DNA of 64,000 nucleotides from HXMU1420-13 sp965228545. Its GTDB lineage: Bacteria > Bacteroidota > Rhodothermia > Balneolales > Balneolaceae. The stretch is from positions 2,666,001-2,730,000 of the forward strand of contig OZ245822.1 of assembly GCA_965228545.1 (NCBI GenBank), read 5' to 3'. Positions 16,418 through 25,946 of the stretch are shown here, one piece after another. How positions within the stretch are numbered: the first letter of the stretch is position 1; each line of letters opens with the position of its first letter. The notes below the pieces were generated by a model, which was not told where the DNA came from, did no database searches, and worked only from the letters and a program-made list of their open reading frames with translations. A program made the position numbers and the translations under genes.

Positions 16418-18947
16418 GAAAAAACAACATACTTCTCCTGCTTCAACCCCGCTCGATTCGGGCCGAAAGATGGAAATTATTGGCATTATTGTACTTGCCA
16501 TTGCTGTGTTACTGGGATTAAGCATTGTATCGTATACCGCAGAAGATTATCAGTACGCACAACGACTCTCCTTTCTGGATCTTTTTAACCCCGATGCCTC
16601 CTCCCGGATGATTCAAAACTGGTTAGGTCCGGTTGGCGCTTACATTTCCCACTTTTTAGTGTACAAGTTGTTTGGTTACACGAGTCTCCTCTTTGCGTTG
16701 ATTGTAGGCTACAACGGCTGGCATACTTTTCGCCGGCGCTCTTTCCGCGATAATGCCTACTTGAATGTGCTTTCTATTTGGGGGATGGTGTTGCTATCCA
16801 CTTTTTTGGGATGGCTGATTACGAATGCCGGCGCGCCGGAAGATCCGATTTGGTCGGGCGGAGCAGGAATCGCTTTTGCCAGCATTCTGCAGAACATTAC
16901 CGGAATTGGCTCCATCTTTATACTCTCAGTACTAATACTTATTACCCTTTTACTATTTGTGGAACGGGATCTGCAAAAAACCATCGACAGTTTAAAGCTG
17001 TGGATGGAACAAATGCAGGAAAAAATGGAGCAAAACCGCCAAGAACGCGCTGAGCGTAAAGCCCAGCGAGCGGCTGAAAGAGAAGAGCGTATTGCAGAAA
17101 AAAGAGCTGAACTACAGCTTAAAAAAGAAGAAAAGGAAGCGGCTAAAGAAGCTAAACAACAAGAGAAAGCCAAAAAGAAGGAAGAAAAAGCGGCCACAAA
17201 AGCTCAGGACGATAAGCAACCAACGCCATCTATCGATGAAATTGTAGAAAAGTCGGAAGAAGAGGATCGTAAGCGATTAGAAAAAGAAAAGGCTGAAGTA
17301 CAAACCTTGGATACTCGTCCGCGAGCAAGCTTGGAAAAACCGGAATCTGATAATCAGGAAGAAGACGATGATCTGGAAGTAGCCATTTTTAAAGGCGAAG
17401 AAGAGGAACAAGCCGACAGCAAAGAACTGGACAAGAAAAATCAGGAAAAGGCGAAAGAAGTACCGGTTATCAAATACAAGTTTCCAACGGTTGATCTACT
17501 AAATACACCACCGGGAGAAGGAAATGAAGTTGATCTGGAAGAGATCAAAGAAAATAAGCGCATCATACTGGACAAGCTGAAGCGCCACAAAATTGAGATT
17601 GTAGCCATTAATGCCATTGTAGGGCCAACGGTTACGCTGTACGAACTCGAGCCGGCTCCGGATGTTAAAATCAGCAAGATTGAGAGCTATTCGAACGATT
17701 TAAAAATGGCGACGGCCTCAAAAGGGCTTCGGATGTTAACACCAATTCCGGGTAAATCAGCGGTAGGAATTGAAGTACCGAACAGTACTCGCGAAACGGT
17801 GTACATCAAGCAGGTCATCAACACCAAAAAGTTTGTAGAAACGGAGATGACGCTGCCCGTTGCCTTTGGTAAAACTATCGAGAACGAGGTGTTTATGCTC
17901 GATCTCACCAAAATGCCGCATTTGTTGGTTGCGGGTGCTACCGGCTCGGGTAAATCGGTAGGGATTAATACCATCATCACTTGTTTACTGTATAAATGCC
18001 ATCCTGACAATCTGAAATTTGTGATGATCGATCCTAAAAAGATTGAACTGTCGCTATATCGAAACATTCAGAATCATTTTCTGGCGATGCTCCCAAATGC
18101 AGATGAGCCCATCATCACCGACACTTCTAAAGCACTGGATACCTTAAACAGTGTGTGTAAAGAGATGGATGACCGTTATGATTTACTTAAGATGGCGTTG
18201 GTTCGCGACATTAAAGCCTACAACAAGAAATTCAAAGATGGCGAGCTGGAAGACGAACTTGGTCACCGACATTTGCCCTACATTGTGGTTATTATTGACG
18301 AGCTAGCCGATTTAATGATGACGGCCGGTAAGCAAATCGAAGAGCCGATTGCTCGAATTGCTCAGCTGGCTCGTGCGGTTGGTATCCACATGGTAGTAGC
18401 CACTCAGCGACCATCGGTAAACGTAATTACGGGTACCATCAAAGCGAATTTCCCGGCTCGTGTGGCTTATCAGGTTGCTTCAAAAGTGGATTCCAGAACC
18501 ATTTTAGATCAAGGCGGTGCCGATCAACTGGTGGGTATGGGCGATATGCTGTTTACGAACGGTGCCGGCATGGTTCGGCTTCAAAACGCCTTCGTTTCCA
18601 CCGAAGAAGTGGAGCGAATTAATGCCTTTATCGGGCAACAAGCCGGTTACAAAGAACCTTTTCACCTTCCTGTTATTCAAGAGGACAATGGAGGCATTCC
18701 TGATCCGTTAGAAGACATAGACGATATGTTTGAGACAGCCGCCAAAGTGGTAATTCTACATCAACAAGGCTCGGTTTCACTCTTACAGCGAAAACTAAAA
18801 ATCGGCTATAACCGCGCCGGAAGAATTATAGATCAATTATTTAATGCAGGGATTGTTGGACCATATCAAGGCAGTACCGCCCGCGACGTACTTGTACAAG
18901 ACGAAGACGAACTTCAAGAGATTTTGGATGGACTTGAAAATTTATAA
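16410..18947 (+). CDS. ftsK: DNA translocase FtsK
   Basis: Septal DNA pump that clears chromosome ends at division and activates dimer resolution. The 845 residues contain four N-terminal membrane helices (about 20-190) and a highly charged Lys/Glu/Ala-rich coiled linker (about 195-345). The alpha domain starts near 350 and is followed by the RecA-like motor, with Walker A GATGSGKSVG near 509 and Walker B VVIIDELADLMM near 627. ATQRPSVNVITGTIKANFP follows, then a C-terminal winged-helix gamma domain (LLQRKLKIGYNRAGRIIDQL) that would read polar KOPS-like sites. It is smaller than E. coli FtsK because the linker is short. It overlaps comB by 8 bases and the next gene by 20 bases. Confidence 0.97.
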   Translation: MAKKKQHTSPASTPLDSGRKMEIIGIIVLAIAVLLGLSIVSYTAEDYQYAQRLSFLDLFNPDASSRMIQNWLGPVGAYISHFLVYKLFGYTSLLFALIVGYNGWHTFRRRSFRDNAYLNVLSIWGMVLLSTFLGWLITNAGAPEDPIWSGGAGIAFASILQNITGIGSIFILSVLILITLLLFVERDLQKTIDSLKLWMEQMQEKMEQNRQERAERKAQRAAEREERIAEKRAELQLKKEEKEAAKEAKQQEKAKKKEEKAATKAQDDKQPTPSIDEIVEKSEEEDRKRLEKEKAEVQTLDTRPRASLEKPESDNQEEDDDLEVAIFKGEEEEQADSKELDKKNQEKAKEVPVIKYKFPTVDLLNTPPGEGNEVDLEEIKENKRIILDKLKRHKIEIVAINAIVGPTVTLYELEPAPDVKISKIESYSNDLKMATASKGLRMLTPIPGKSAVGIEVPNSTRETVYIKQVINTKKFVETEMTLPVAFGKTIENEVFMLDLTKMPHLLVAGATGSGKSVGINTIITCLLYKCHPDNLKFVMIDPKKIELSLYRNIQNHFLAMLPNADEPIITDTSKALDTLNSVCKEMDDRYDLLKMALVRDIKAYNKKFKDGELEDELGHRHLPYIVVIIDELADLMMTAGKQIEEPIARIAQLARAVGIHMVVATQRPSVNVITGTIKANFPARVAYQVASKVDSRTILDQGGADQLVGMGDMLFTNGAGMVRLQNAFVSTEEVERINAFIGQQAGYKEPFHLPVIQEDNGGIPDPLEDIDDMFETAAKVVILHQQGSVSLLQRKLKIGYNRAGRIIDQLFNAGIVGPYQGSTARDVLVQDEDELQEILDGLENL

Positions 18948-19554
18948 GCACTTAGCGCTGCTCCTTTTATTATCATTTGGATATATGGGGCAATCACACG
19001 CTCAATCCACACCAATTTTTGATCAGCTAAAAGCACGCTTTAATGCGGGAGAAGTGTATAAAGGAAAGTTTGATCATACCTATCAGGACTCTTACACCGA
19101 AGAAATCACACGTACTGATGGAACTATCTGGATTAATGCTGTAGGATATAAGTTGGAAAGCAATCAACAGAAAATTGTAGTTGATGGTGAGATTTCACAG
19201 GTATATGATGGTTCCCGTAATCGAGTGATTATCAGTGATTACGATGCCGAAGAAGACGACTTTGCCCCTTCGCGCATGTTAAGTGGTATCGATGATACTT
19301 ATACCGCAACAGAAGAACAGAATGGAAATGGTCGGACAAAAATTACCTTGATTACCACCGACGATTTTGCCGCTTTCATCACCGTAGAAATTGAAGTTTC
19401 GGCTGAATTATTACCCTTAACAATCACCGCCTACGATATTGCTGATAATGTAATCACTACTACCTTCTCGGATGGAGCTTTTATCGAAAATGATTCATCT
19501 ATTTTTGAGTTTACCCATCCCGAAGATGCCGAAATCGTTGACATGAGATATTGA
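18928..19554 (+). CDS. lolA: LolA-like outer-membrane lipoprotein carrier
   Basis: Periplasmic chaperone-type protein that would ferry lipoproteins from the inner to the outer membrane. From the ATG at 18928 it has a signal peptide (MDLKIYKHLALLLLLSFGYM..., cleavage after ...SHA near residue 26). The ~180-residue body is rich in beta strands and fits the LolA half-barrel (FNAGEVYKGKFDHTYQDSYT; GTIWINAVGYKLES; ISQVYDGSRNRVIISDYD). The longer frame starting at 18844 would overlap ftsK by over 100 bases and has no signal, so the inner start is chosen. Position after ftsK is common for lolA. No LolB is seen, as is usual outside Proteobacteria. Confidence 0.8.
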   Translation: MDLKIYKHLALLLLLSFGYMGQSHAQSTPIFDQLKARFNAGEVYKGKFDHTYQDSYTEEITRTDGTIWINAVGYKLESNQQKIVVDGEISQVYDGSRNRVIISDYDAEEDDFAPSRMLSGIDDTYTATEEQNGNGRTKITLITTDDFAAFITVEIEVSAELLPLTITAYDIADNVITTTFSDGAFIENDSSIFEFTHPEDAEIVDMRY

Positions 19555-19555
19555 T

Positions 19556-20587
19556 ATGAATAAATATGTGAAAGTAGGCATCAGTCTGTTCGTTGGATTG
19601 GGGTTTTTGTGGTTTGCCTTTAAAGATGTGGAGTTTTCGGAGATTGTAGAGGCTTCGAAAGGTGCGAGCTGGGGTTGGTTCCTGCCTTTTGCAGCGTTAA
19701 CTCTCTTCTCTCATTTCATTCGAGCAGAACGCTGGCGGATGCTTTTTGAGGACAAAGCAAACTTGCCCCATCGATCCACCTTATTTACCGGCGTTATGTT
19801 CGGTTATCTCACTAATATCGCGTTTCCAAGACTTGGTGAGATAACCCGCCCTGTTTACGTAGCTCGCCAAATTGATGAAAGCAATTCCAAATTGATTGGT
19901 ACGGTGGTTTTGGAGCGGATTGTGGATGTACTCAGTATGCTCATTATAATGGTTTTGGTTGGTATATTTCTGATTTCTGATGCAGAAGTTTTATCAAATC
20001 TATTTGGTACCGACGTTACCGATCCGGAAGTTTATTTTGGATTGATGAAGGCGGTCGCATTATACGGCGGTATTTTGCTGATTGGGGGCATTCTTATTTT
20101 CTTTGTGCTGAATAAACTTAGTTCACCAGAGAACAAGCTTGGTCAGTTTTTCGCGAAGCTTAGTGAAGGATTTAAAAACTTTGCACAAGGTGTGTTGGCC
20201 ATCAGAGACTTGGAAAACTGGCCGCTCTTCATTTTCCACACTGCCTTGATTTGGGTGTGCTACATCACCATGACATACATCCCCTTTTTCATGTTCGACA
20301 TGACGAATGTCTTCGATCTTTCTTATACCGATGCTATTGTACTTACGATGGTATCTGCGGTAGGAATTTCGATTCCAACTCCCGGTGGTGTAGGTAGTTA
20401 CCACATTTTTATAAAGCTTGCACTTCTATATTTGTACGCCGTACCTGAAGCGACCGGACTTGCGTTTGCCACCATCGCCCACGCAGCTACCTTAGTAGTG
20501 ATTGTTACTGTCACCCCAGTTTTATTGGCTGTGGAAAAACGTTTGTCGATGGGGAGAGAAAGCCAGAGAATTAAGAAAAATGAGTAA
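19556..20587 (+). CDS. UPF0104 / lysylphosphatidylglycerol synthase transmembrane-domain family protein
   Basis: A 343-residue multi-spanning inner-membrane protein with about eight hydrophobic helices. It belongs to the family shared with the flippase part of MprF and archaeal AglD: HFIRAERWRMLFED near residue 55, GYLTNIAFPRLGEITRPVYV near 82-101, LERIVDVLSML near 122 and the glycine-rich ISIPTPGGVGSYHIF near 275. There is no soluble aminoacyltransferase domain, so it is probably a lipid or glycolipid transporter rather than a lysyl-PG synthase. It starts one base after the lolA stop and is the last gene of the gcvT-ftsK cluster, pointing to an envelope role. Precise substrate unknown. Confidence 0.85.
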   Translation: MNKYVKVGISLFVGLGFLWFAFKDVEFSEIVEASKGASWGWFLPFAALTLFSHFIRAERWRMLFEDKANLPHRSTLFTGVMFGYLTNIAFPRLGEITRPVYVARQIDESNSKLIGTVVLERIVDVLSMLIIMVLVGIFLISDAEVLSNLFGTDVTDPEVYFGLMKAVALYGGILLIGGILIFFVLNKLSSPENKLGQFFAKLSEGFKNFAQGVLAIRDLENWPLFIFHTALIWVCYITMTYIPFFMFDMTNVFDLSYTDAIVLTMVSAVGISIPTPGGVGSYHIFIKLALLYLYAVPEATGLAFATIAHAATLVVIVTVTPVLLAVEKRLSMGRESQRIKKNE

Positions 20588-20687
20588 TGAATGTCGAATT
20601 ACGATTATCAATATCAAATAATTTTTTAATCGGTCTGTTCTCAATTTTGTTTGGAAATGCAATTGAGAATCATAAACTAAAGTTTAT

Positions 20688-20719
20688 AAAAAACCCACAA
20701 GGACCTCTCCTTGTGGGTT
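20688..20719 (-). terminator. Intrinsic terminator, reverse strand
   Basis: AACCCACAAGGA (20692-20703) pairs perfectly with TCCTTGTGGGTT (20708-20719) around a 4-base loop. Read on the reverse strand the stem is followed by TTTTTTATAAAC, a proper U-tract. On the forward strand no U-tract follows. Confidence 0.85.
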
Positions 20720-20787
20720 AACCTCCAAACCCCACAATGTCAAGGCTGGTAAGGTAAGCTAAAAAGCGCCCCCAGCAAGGCATGTGG
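20688..20787 (-). ncRNA. Candidate structured small RNA or structured 3' UTR (unnamed)
   Basis: Bases 20732-20787 fold as a rod: CCACA-A-TGTC pairs with GGCATGTGG (9 pairs, one bulge), GCTGG pairs with CCAGC (20745-20749 with 2072-20776 numbering offset removed: 20772-20776), then GG/CC and GCT/AGC around an AAAA loop. Only 12 bases beyond, on the reverse strand, lies a strong intrinsic terminator (20688-20719). The pairings also exist on the forward strand, where one G-T pair is kept that becomes A-C in the reverse transcript, so strand is set mainly by the terminator. It lies in a 346-base gap between convergent genes and could be the tauE 3' UTR or an independent RNA. No known family was recognised. 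Confidence 0.45.
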
Positions 20788-20933
20788 AGATTTGAGTAAA
20801 AAAAATATTTAAGTTTATATTTAAATACAAATAATAGTTTAAGAAAATACATTTTGCTTTTTTAGTCACTAATGTTAGCAGTGCTTATAGCGTTTCCTAA
20901 CTTTTAATTCTCAATTATAGTATTTGTATAAAA

Positions 20934-21749
20934 TCACCCATAAACTCCCCAAAGTAAACGACCGGCCATTGCCACTGCTAACAAAGCAAACCCCCATTGC
21001 AGGTACTGTTGTTTGAGTTTGTGATTGAGGATGGTTCCGAAATTAGCCCCGAATAATCCACCAATAGCAAGAGGTAATGCCGCGCCAATATCGATATATC
21101 CAAGATGATACGGGCTTATTCCCTGAGTATTGACTGAAACAAGGGCTAATTGTATCAATCCAGTTGCTATCAATACACACATTCCCAAATGGGAGATACT
21201 CACTGCTTTTTTGAACGGTTGTTTGAATATCAGATTCATGATAGGCACCATTACCCCGCCACCGCCTACTCCTGCTAGGGCGGCGACTAGTCCACCCGAA
21301 ATGCCTGCGGTTCCAGCTGATTTCGTTTCAAATTTTGTGTCAGCATCCGGTGTTGTTGCTTCTTGTGAGATTTTCCCTTTCTTGAACATCATGTATGCAG
21401 CAAAAAATAAAACTGCACTGAAAATCACCACAAATTGCTCGCGATCGTAATATTCTGAGGTAAGTATCCATTTGCCGATGCTAATTCCAATTGCCCCAAA
21501 AACGCCAAGTAAAAGTCCTTCCTTAAGAAAGAAATTTTTATTCAGATACTGCCGAACAGAACTGCTCACCGAAGTAAACAACGTGCACAATAAACCGCTA
21601 GCCACCGACCATTGCACAGGTTGTTCAACTCCGGCTTCTTCAAATAAGAAATAAAGAACGGGAGTGAATATGATTCCACCACCAACACCCATCGAGCCGG
21701 CGATTAAACCTCCAAAAACCCCGATTATTAGTAAAATAATTGCTTCCAT
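20934..21749 (-). CDS. Sulfite exporter TauE/SafE family membrane protein
   Basis: A 271-residue transporter with about eight membrane helices in two related halves. Each half begins with the family's glycine-rich entry: GVFGGLIAGSMGVGGGIIFTPVL near residue 12 and ISGGLVAALAGVGGGGVMVPIM near 148. The family exports sulfite, sulfoacetate or other small organic anions, and the substrate cannot be read from sequence. ComB, 4 kb away, also belongs to C3-sulfonate chemistry, but the two are not in one operon, so the link is only suggestive. Its transcript probably runs through the structured element down to the terminator near 20690. Confidence 0.88.
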   Translation of the reverse strand: MEAIILLIIGVFGGLIAGSMGVGGGIIFTPVLYFLFEEAGVEQPVQWSVASGLLCTLFTSVSSSVRQYLNKNFFLKEGLLLGVFGAIGISIGKWILTSEYYDREQFVVIFSAVLFFAAYMMFKKGKISQEATTPDADTKFETKSAGTAGISGGLVAALAGVGGGGVMVPIMNLIFKQPFKKAVSISHLGMCVLIATGLIQLALVSVNTQGISPYHLGYIDIGAALPLAIGGLFGANFGTILNHKLKQQYLQWGFALLAVAMAGRLLWGVYG

Positions 21750-21811
21750 GTATCGGATGTTAAACTAATGCCATATTCGTAATTCACAATTCGTGATCCG
21801 TATTTCGTAAT

Positions 21812-22597
21812 TCAAGAAACTTCAATTTCTCCTCGCAAAAAGGTAACGGCCTTCCCTTCGAGCTCTACACGATCACCAAGATGTTTTACATTCAAATCTC
21901 CTATCCGTTTAGAAATTTGTCGGGCGGTGAGTTCTGATTTTCCTAGTTCTTTTGCCCAATAAGGAGTGGTTTTGGTGTGTGCCGAACCGGTGACAGGATC
22001 TTCATCAATACCAACTTGAGGAGCAAAAAATCGTGAAACAAAATCCACTTCGTTTCCCGGTGCTGTAACTATGATTCCTCGAGCATCCACCTCTTTCAAG
22101 AATTTGAAATCGGGTGTTAAGGCAGCAACTTCCTGCTCAGATTCAAGCACCACCATGTAATCATCGGTTTTGAATGTTTTGTTCGTGCGCTTTATTCCGA
22201 GTGCCTGGAACAAAATTGGCGGCGCTTCAACCCGAGGCATTTCATCCGACGGAAAATTCATGGAATAACCGTCATTGATTTTTTTAACTACTAATCGGCC
22301 ACTTTTTGTATCGAATAATAATTCAGCACCGGTAAATCCTAATTCATGGAATAAAACATGAGCCGTAGCCAAGGTTGCATGTCCGCAAAGGTCTACTTCA
22401 ACTTGTGGGGTAAACCATCGCAAACCGTAAGCTTCGTGTTCTTGCACGTAAAAAGCAGTTTCGGAGAGATTATTTTCCATGGCTATTTGCTGCATGGTTT
22501 CGACGGGCAGCCATTCTGTTAATGGAACTACTGCGGCGGGATTTCCACTAAAAACATGATCGGTAAAAGCATCAACTTGAAAAATGGGGAATTTCAT
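21812..22597 (-). CDS. PhzF family isomerase/epimerase
   Basis: The 261-residue protein has the diaminopimelate-epimerase-like double fold of the PhzF family. FPIFQVDAFTDHVFSGNPAA lies at the N-terminus, with MENNLSETAFY carrying the catalytic Glu near residue 43. LRWFTPQVEVDLCGHATLAT appears near 70-90, and the C-terminal half includes FAPQVGIDEDPVTGSAH. The typical phosphate-binding DPVTGSAH block is present. Family members isomerise small metabolites; the substrate here is unknown. The ATG at 22597 is preferred to a GTG two codons upstream. It is divergent from mutS2 and 62 bases upstream of tauE, so the two may be co-transcribed. Confidence 0.88.
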   Translation of the reverse strand: MKFPIFQVDAFTDHVFSGNPAAVVPLTEWLPVETMQQIAMENNLSETAFYVQEHEAYGLRWFTPQVEVDLCGHATLATAHVLFHELGFTGAELLFDTKSGRLVVKKINDGYSMNFPSDEMPRVEAPPILFQALGIKRTNKTFKTDDYMVVLESEQEVAALTPDFKFLKEVDARGIIVTAPGNEVDFVSRFFAPQVGIDEDPVTGSAHTKTTPYWAKELGKSELTARQISKRIGDLNVKHLGDRVELEGKAVTFLRGEIEVS

Positions 22598-22662
22598 AGG
22601 CACGGAATTAGGTTTATCTTCCTGAACAATGTAAATGATTCTTTAAGTACAATCTATTTTTG

Positions 22663-25068
22663 ATGGAGTTCTATCCTAAAAACGTATTAGAAAAACTAGG
22701 CTTTGAGCAAGTTCGAGAAGCCACTTTAGCTGCCGCTCAGTCTATCCGTTCGGCCGAGATGATTGAAGAACTTCGTCCCACCAATCGAAAAGATCGAGTT
22801 CAGGTTTTACTTGCTCAAACACGGGAGATGATGGAAATTCTACGCGATCCGGACGTATTTCCTTTGGATGAACTCCCGGATGTGCGCGTTCATTTGGATA
22901 TTGCCAAAGCCTATGGGAGTATTATTCCGTTATATGCCTTCCATGATATTTTAAAAATCTGTTTCAATGCCCGTACTGTTAAGAAGTTCATCAAGCAAAA
23001 AGAAGAACGGGCTCAGACACTTACCGGAATCTCTGAACAACTGATTCCGCTGAAAGAACTGGAGAATTACATCAAGGGGAAAGTAACAGAAAATAGTGAG
23101 TTACGAGATGATGCCAGTCCGGAACTTAAAAGCATTCGTAAACGCCTGAACTCGAAACGAAATGAATTGCGGAGCACCATCAACAAGATGATGCGAAATG
23201 CAGTAAAAGATGGCATGGCCAGCGATGAGGGCGCTACCATAAGGAATGGCCGAATGGTGATTCCCATCCAAGCCGAATACAAACGACAGATTCAAGGCTT
23301 TATTCATGATGTGTCTTCCACCGGACAAACCGTGTATCTGGAACCGGTTGAGGCTTTACACTTGAATAATGAGATCAGGCAATACGAAGCCGAAGAGCAG
23401 GCCGAAATTGAACGCATTTTACAGGAACTCACCAATCACATTAGAGAAAACAGAGCCTATATTCGACAAAATATAGAAACCTTAGCCGAACTCGACGTTA
23501 TCACCGCTAAAGCAAAGGTGAGCATCCAATTAGATGGAGAAATACCTATCGTATCCGACTCCGGATTTACAAAACTGAAAGAGGCCTACAATCCTAACCT
23601 TAGGTTAAAAAACTTATCCCTTAAAAAAGAAGAGCGACTCGAAGTTATACCTTTAGATCTAGAACTCAGCGAAGAAGAGCATTGCTTGATGATCACGGGG
23701 CCGAATGCCGGTGGAAAATCAGTAGCTATGAAAACAATGGGCATTTGTGTGTTGATGAATCAATCGGGCTTCGCTATTCCGGTTGATCCACTTTCTCAAT
23801 TGCCCGTATTCAATGGTGTTTTTGTGGATTTAGGGGATGATCAGTCCATAGAAAATGACTTGAGTACATTCTCATCTCGCTTACAATGGATGCGCGAAAC
23901 ACAGGATCGATTGCAAGAAAACAGTCTTATTCTAATTGATGAAGCCGCAGCCGGCACCGATCCGGATGAAGGTTCGGCACTTTTTCAGGCTTTTATCGAG
24001 TACATTTTGAAGTACGATTGCAAGATTTTAGTAACTACACACCATGGCGCGCTGAAAGTGTTTGCTCACGAACATGAGAACGCGGTTAATGGGTCAATGG
24101 AATTTGATCAGGCTTCCCTTTCCCCGACGTATCGGTTCAAAAAAGGAATACCCGGTAGCAGTTACGCTTTCGAAATTGCTGAGCGTATGCATCTAGACAA
24201 ACGTTTACTAACCCGTTCGCGTGAATTGCTCGGCGAGGCCAAAAATAAAATGGAAGGATTGATTGCGGAGTTGGAGGCAAAAACTCAATCTGCTGAAGAA
24301 CTGGCAGAAAAAAATAAAGAAATCCTCAAACGCGCTCAGGTTAACGAAAATCGATATAAGCAAAAGCTGGAATCACTAAACCGGGAAAGAGATAAAATTC
24401 GCGAAAAGGCGTTGAAAGAAGCCAAGTCGATCATGGATCAGGCGAATCAGAAAGTTGAGCGAGCCGTTGAGAAAATTGTAGAGGAGAAGAAGACCGGAAA
24501 AAATCAGATTAAAGATATCCGTAAAGATATTGAAGCCGAAAAAGGAAAAATTGAAGCCTCGCTGGATGAAGTAAAAGAAAAACGGGAAGCGCAGTTTGTA
24601 AAAAGCTCAGACCGACCGGAAGTGGGCGATTATGTGCGCTTTTTGGATGGAAACACCAACGGGCAGCTAGTTGAACGAAAAGGCAACAATGCAACAGTGC
24701 AAGCAGATGGACTTCGATTGAAAACCAAGTATAAAAACCTGGTTAAAGTAGAGCCGCCAAAGAAAAAGAAATCGAGCCAAAGCCGGGCAAATGTAATCGT
24801 GAACGACTCATCGTTAAAAGGTTCGGTATCTTCTCGTCTTGATTTAAGAGGGAAACGAGCCGATGCCGCAATCGAAGAGGTAACCTTATATATAGATAAG
24901 GCCGTATTCAGAGGACTCAAACAAGTTGAGATTATTCACGGGAAAGGTACCGGAATACTTAAAGAACAAATTCATAAATATCTCGGCGATCGCTCTGAAG
25001 TAAAAAGCTACGATTTGGCAAACGAAGATTTTGGTGGTGCCGGGTGTACTGTGGTTGAATTAAAGTGA
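22663..25068 (+). CDS. mutS2: MutS2 family endonuclease/ATPase with Smr domain
   Basis: MutS2 suppresses recombination or acts in ribosome rescue, depending on species. The 801 residues include the core lever and clamp region, the ABC-type ATPase with Walker A GPNAGGKSVAMKT near 346, and DDQSIENDLSTFSSRL (signature). Walker B SLILIDEAAAGTDPDEGSAL follows, then THHGALK. A long Lys/Glu coiled coil (about 520-640) precedes a small KOW-like segment (VGDYVRFLDGNTNGQLVERK). The C-terminal Smr nuclease domain (LDLRGKRADAAIEEV near 726; IIHGKGTGILKEQI) has the LDLxG and HGxG motifs. There is no mismatch-recognition domain, as expected. Start is the ATG after TTG. Monocistronic. Confidence 0.96.
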   Translation: MEFYPKNVLEKLGFEQVREATLAAAQSIRSAEMIEELRPTNRKDRVQVLLAQTREMMEILRDPDVFPLDELPDVRVHLDIAKAYGSIIPLYAFHDILKICFNARTVKKFIKQKEERAQTLTGISEQLIPLKELENYIKGKVTENSELRDDASPELKSIRKRLNSKRNELRSTINKMMRNAVKDGMASDEGATIRNGRMVIPIQAEYKRQIQGFIHDVSSTGQTVYLEPVEALHLNNEIRQYEAEEQAEIERILQELTNHIRENRAYIRQNIETLAELDVITAKAKVSIQLDGEIPIVSDSGFTKLKEAYNPNLRLKNLSLKKEERLEVIPLDLELSEEEHCLMITGPNAGGKSVAMKTMGICVLMNQSGFAIPVDPLSQLPVFNGVFVDLGDDQSIENDLSTFSSRLQWMRETQDRLQENSLILIDEAAAGTDPDEGSALFQAFIEYILKYDCKILVTTHHGALKVFAHEHENAVNGSMEFDQASLSPTYRFKKGIPGSSYAFEIAERMHLDKRLLTRSRELLGEAKNKMEGLIAELEAKTQSAEELAEKNKEILKRAQVNENRYKQKLESLNRERDKIREKALKEAKSIMDQANQKVERAVEKIVEEKKTGKNQIKDIRKDIEAEKGKIEASLDEVKEKREAQFVKSSDRPEVGDYVRFLDGNTNGQLVERKGNNATVQADGLRLKTKYKNLVKVEPPKKKKSSQSRANVIVNDSSLKGSVSSRLDLRGKRADAAIEEVTLYIDKAVFRGLKQVEIIHGKGTGILKEQIHKYLGDRSEVKSYDLANEDFGGAGCTVVELK

Positions 25069-25200
25069 AATTAGAGTGTTAAATTTTGAGTGTTGAGTGT
25101 TGAAAATGTTGCTCATTATTAGTTTCGGAACGTGAATAAGCTCAATTCGTTATAGAATAAACAGATTCCTAATTCATCTATTTCTAATTCTTAATTAACC

Positions 25201-25938
25201 ATGCAATCACCGAGTGGACAGCCATCCATAGAAATCTTTGATGTAGTCATCATGGAGCCGGTGGTAACGCTCACCGATTTTTTGATTACAGCGGTTTGTG
25301 TATATGCCTACATCAAACTAAAAAAGAAAAACCTACCCGGTAAAGTGCATCAATATATGCGCTGGTATTTTTTGATTATGGCAATGGCAACTTTCTTAGG
25401 CGGTTTATTGGGGCATGCGTTTCAGGCTCAAGTTGGTTTAGCCTGGAAATTACCCGGTTGGTTAATTAGTATGTTGGCGGTTTCAGCAATCGAACGAGCT
25501 ACGATTATGTATGCCTTTCCGTTATTGAAAACCAGATTTGCTCGTTTTCTGGAAGTTGCCAATGTGGTTGAGTTATTGGTTTTTGCCGTCATCACCTTTA
25601 CAACGCTAAATTTTTTCTTCATACAAGTGCACTCGGCCTACGGATTGGGCTTAATTGTGCTTCCCATCCATTTCTACATTGTTATGCAGACACAAAACCC
25701 GGGTAGCCGGCTTATTTGTCGTGCCATACTCTTTGCCACGCTAGCTGCTTTTTTCTACACCAGCGAAATTGGCCTAAGCATTTGGTTCAACCATTTAGAT
25801 ATTGCCCACACCATAATGGCCATCAGCTTGTATATGTTTTATCGGGCAACGCTTATCTTACCGGTGTATGACGAATCTACCGAAACAAATCCGGTTTCAT
25901 TTAGTAAAGGCATTCAGTTAATTTTTAAGGGCAAATAA
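25201..25938 (+). CDS. Seven-helix membrane protein of unknown function
   Basis: The 245-residue protein has about seven hydrophobic helices and a short cytoplasmic tail. Polar residues inside helices are notable: LGGLLGHAFQAQVG near residue 62, SAIERATIMYAF near 98 and a late WFNHLDIAHTIMAISLYMFY (about 199-218) with two histidines. Spaced His residues in the first and last helices recall ceramidase-like (CREST) hydrolases, but this is a loose resemblance and I do not assign that function. It may correspond to one of the Bacteroidota uncharacterised membrane families. It ends 8 bases before a pair of paralogous cytoplasmic genes and may be co-transcribed with them. Confidence 0.7.
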   Translation: MQSPSGQPSIEIFDVVIMEPVVTLTDFLITAVCVYAYIKLKKKNLPGKVHQYMRWYFLIMAMATFLGGLLGHAFQAQVGLAWKLPGWLISMLAVSAIERATIMYAFPLLKTRFARFLEVANVVELLVFAVITFTTLNFFFIQVHSAYGLGLIVLPIHFYIVMQTQNPGSRLICRAILFATLAAFFYTSEIGLSIWFNHLDIAHTIMAISLYMFYRATLILPVYDESTETNPVSFSKGIQLIFKGK

Positions 25939-25946
25939 TCGTTTAA

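Noticed and set aside
20735..20772. Forward-strand GTCAAGGCTGGTAAGGTAAGC as a divergent SRP (4.5S) RNA domain IV
   Set aside because: It resembles GTCAGG..GGAAGG..AGCAGC, but the invariant AGCAGC side and symmetric loop are missing, the 3' side pairs differently and the terminator is on the other strand. SRP RNA is too conserved for this.
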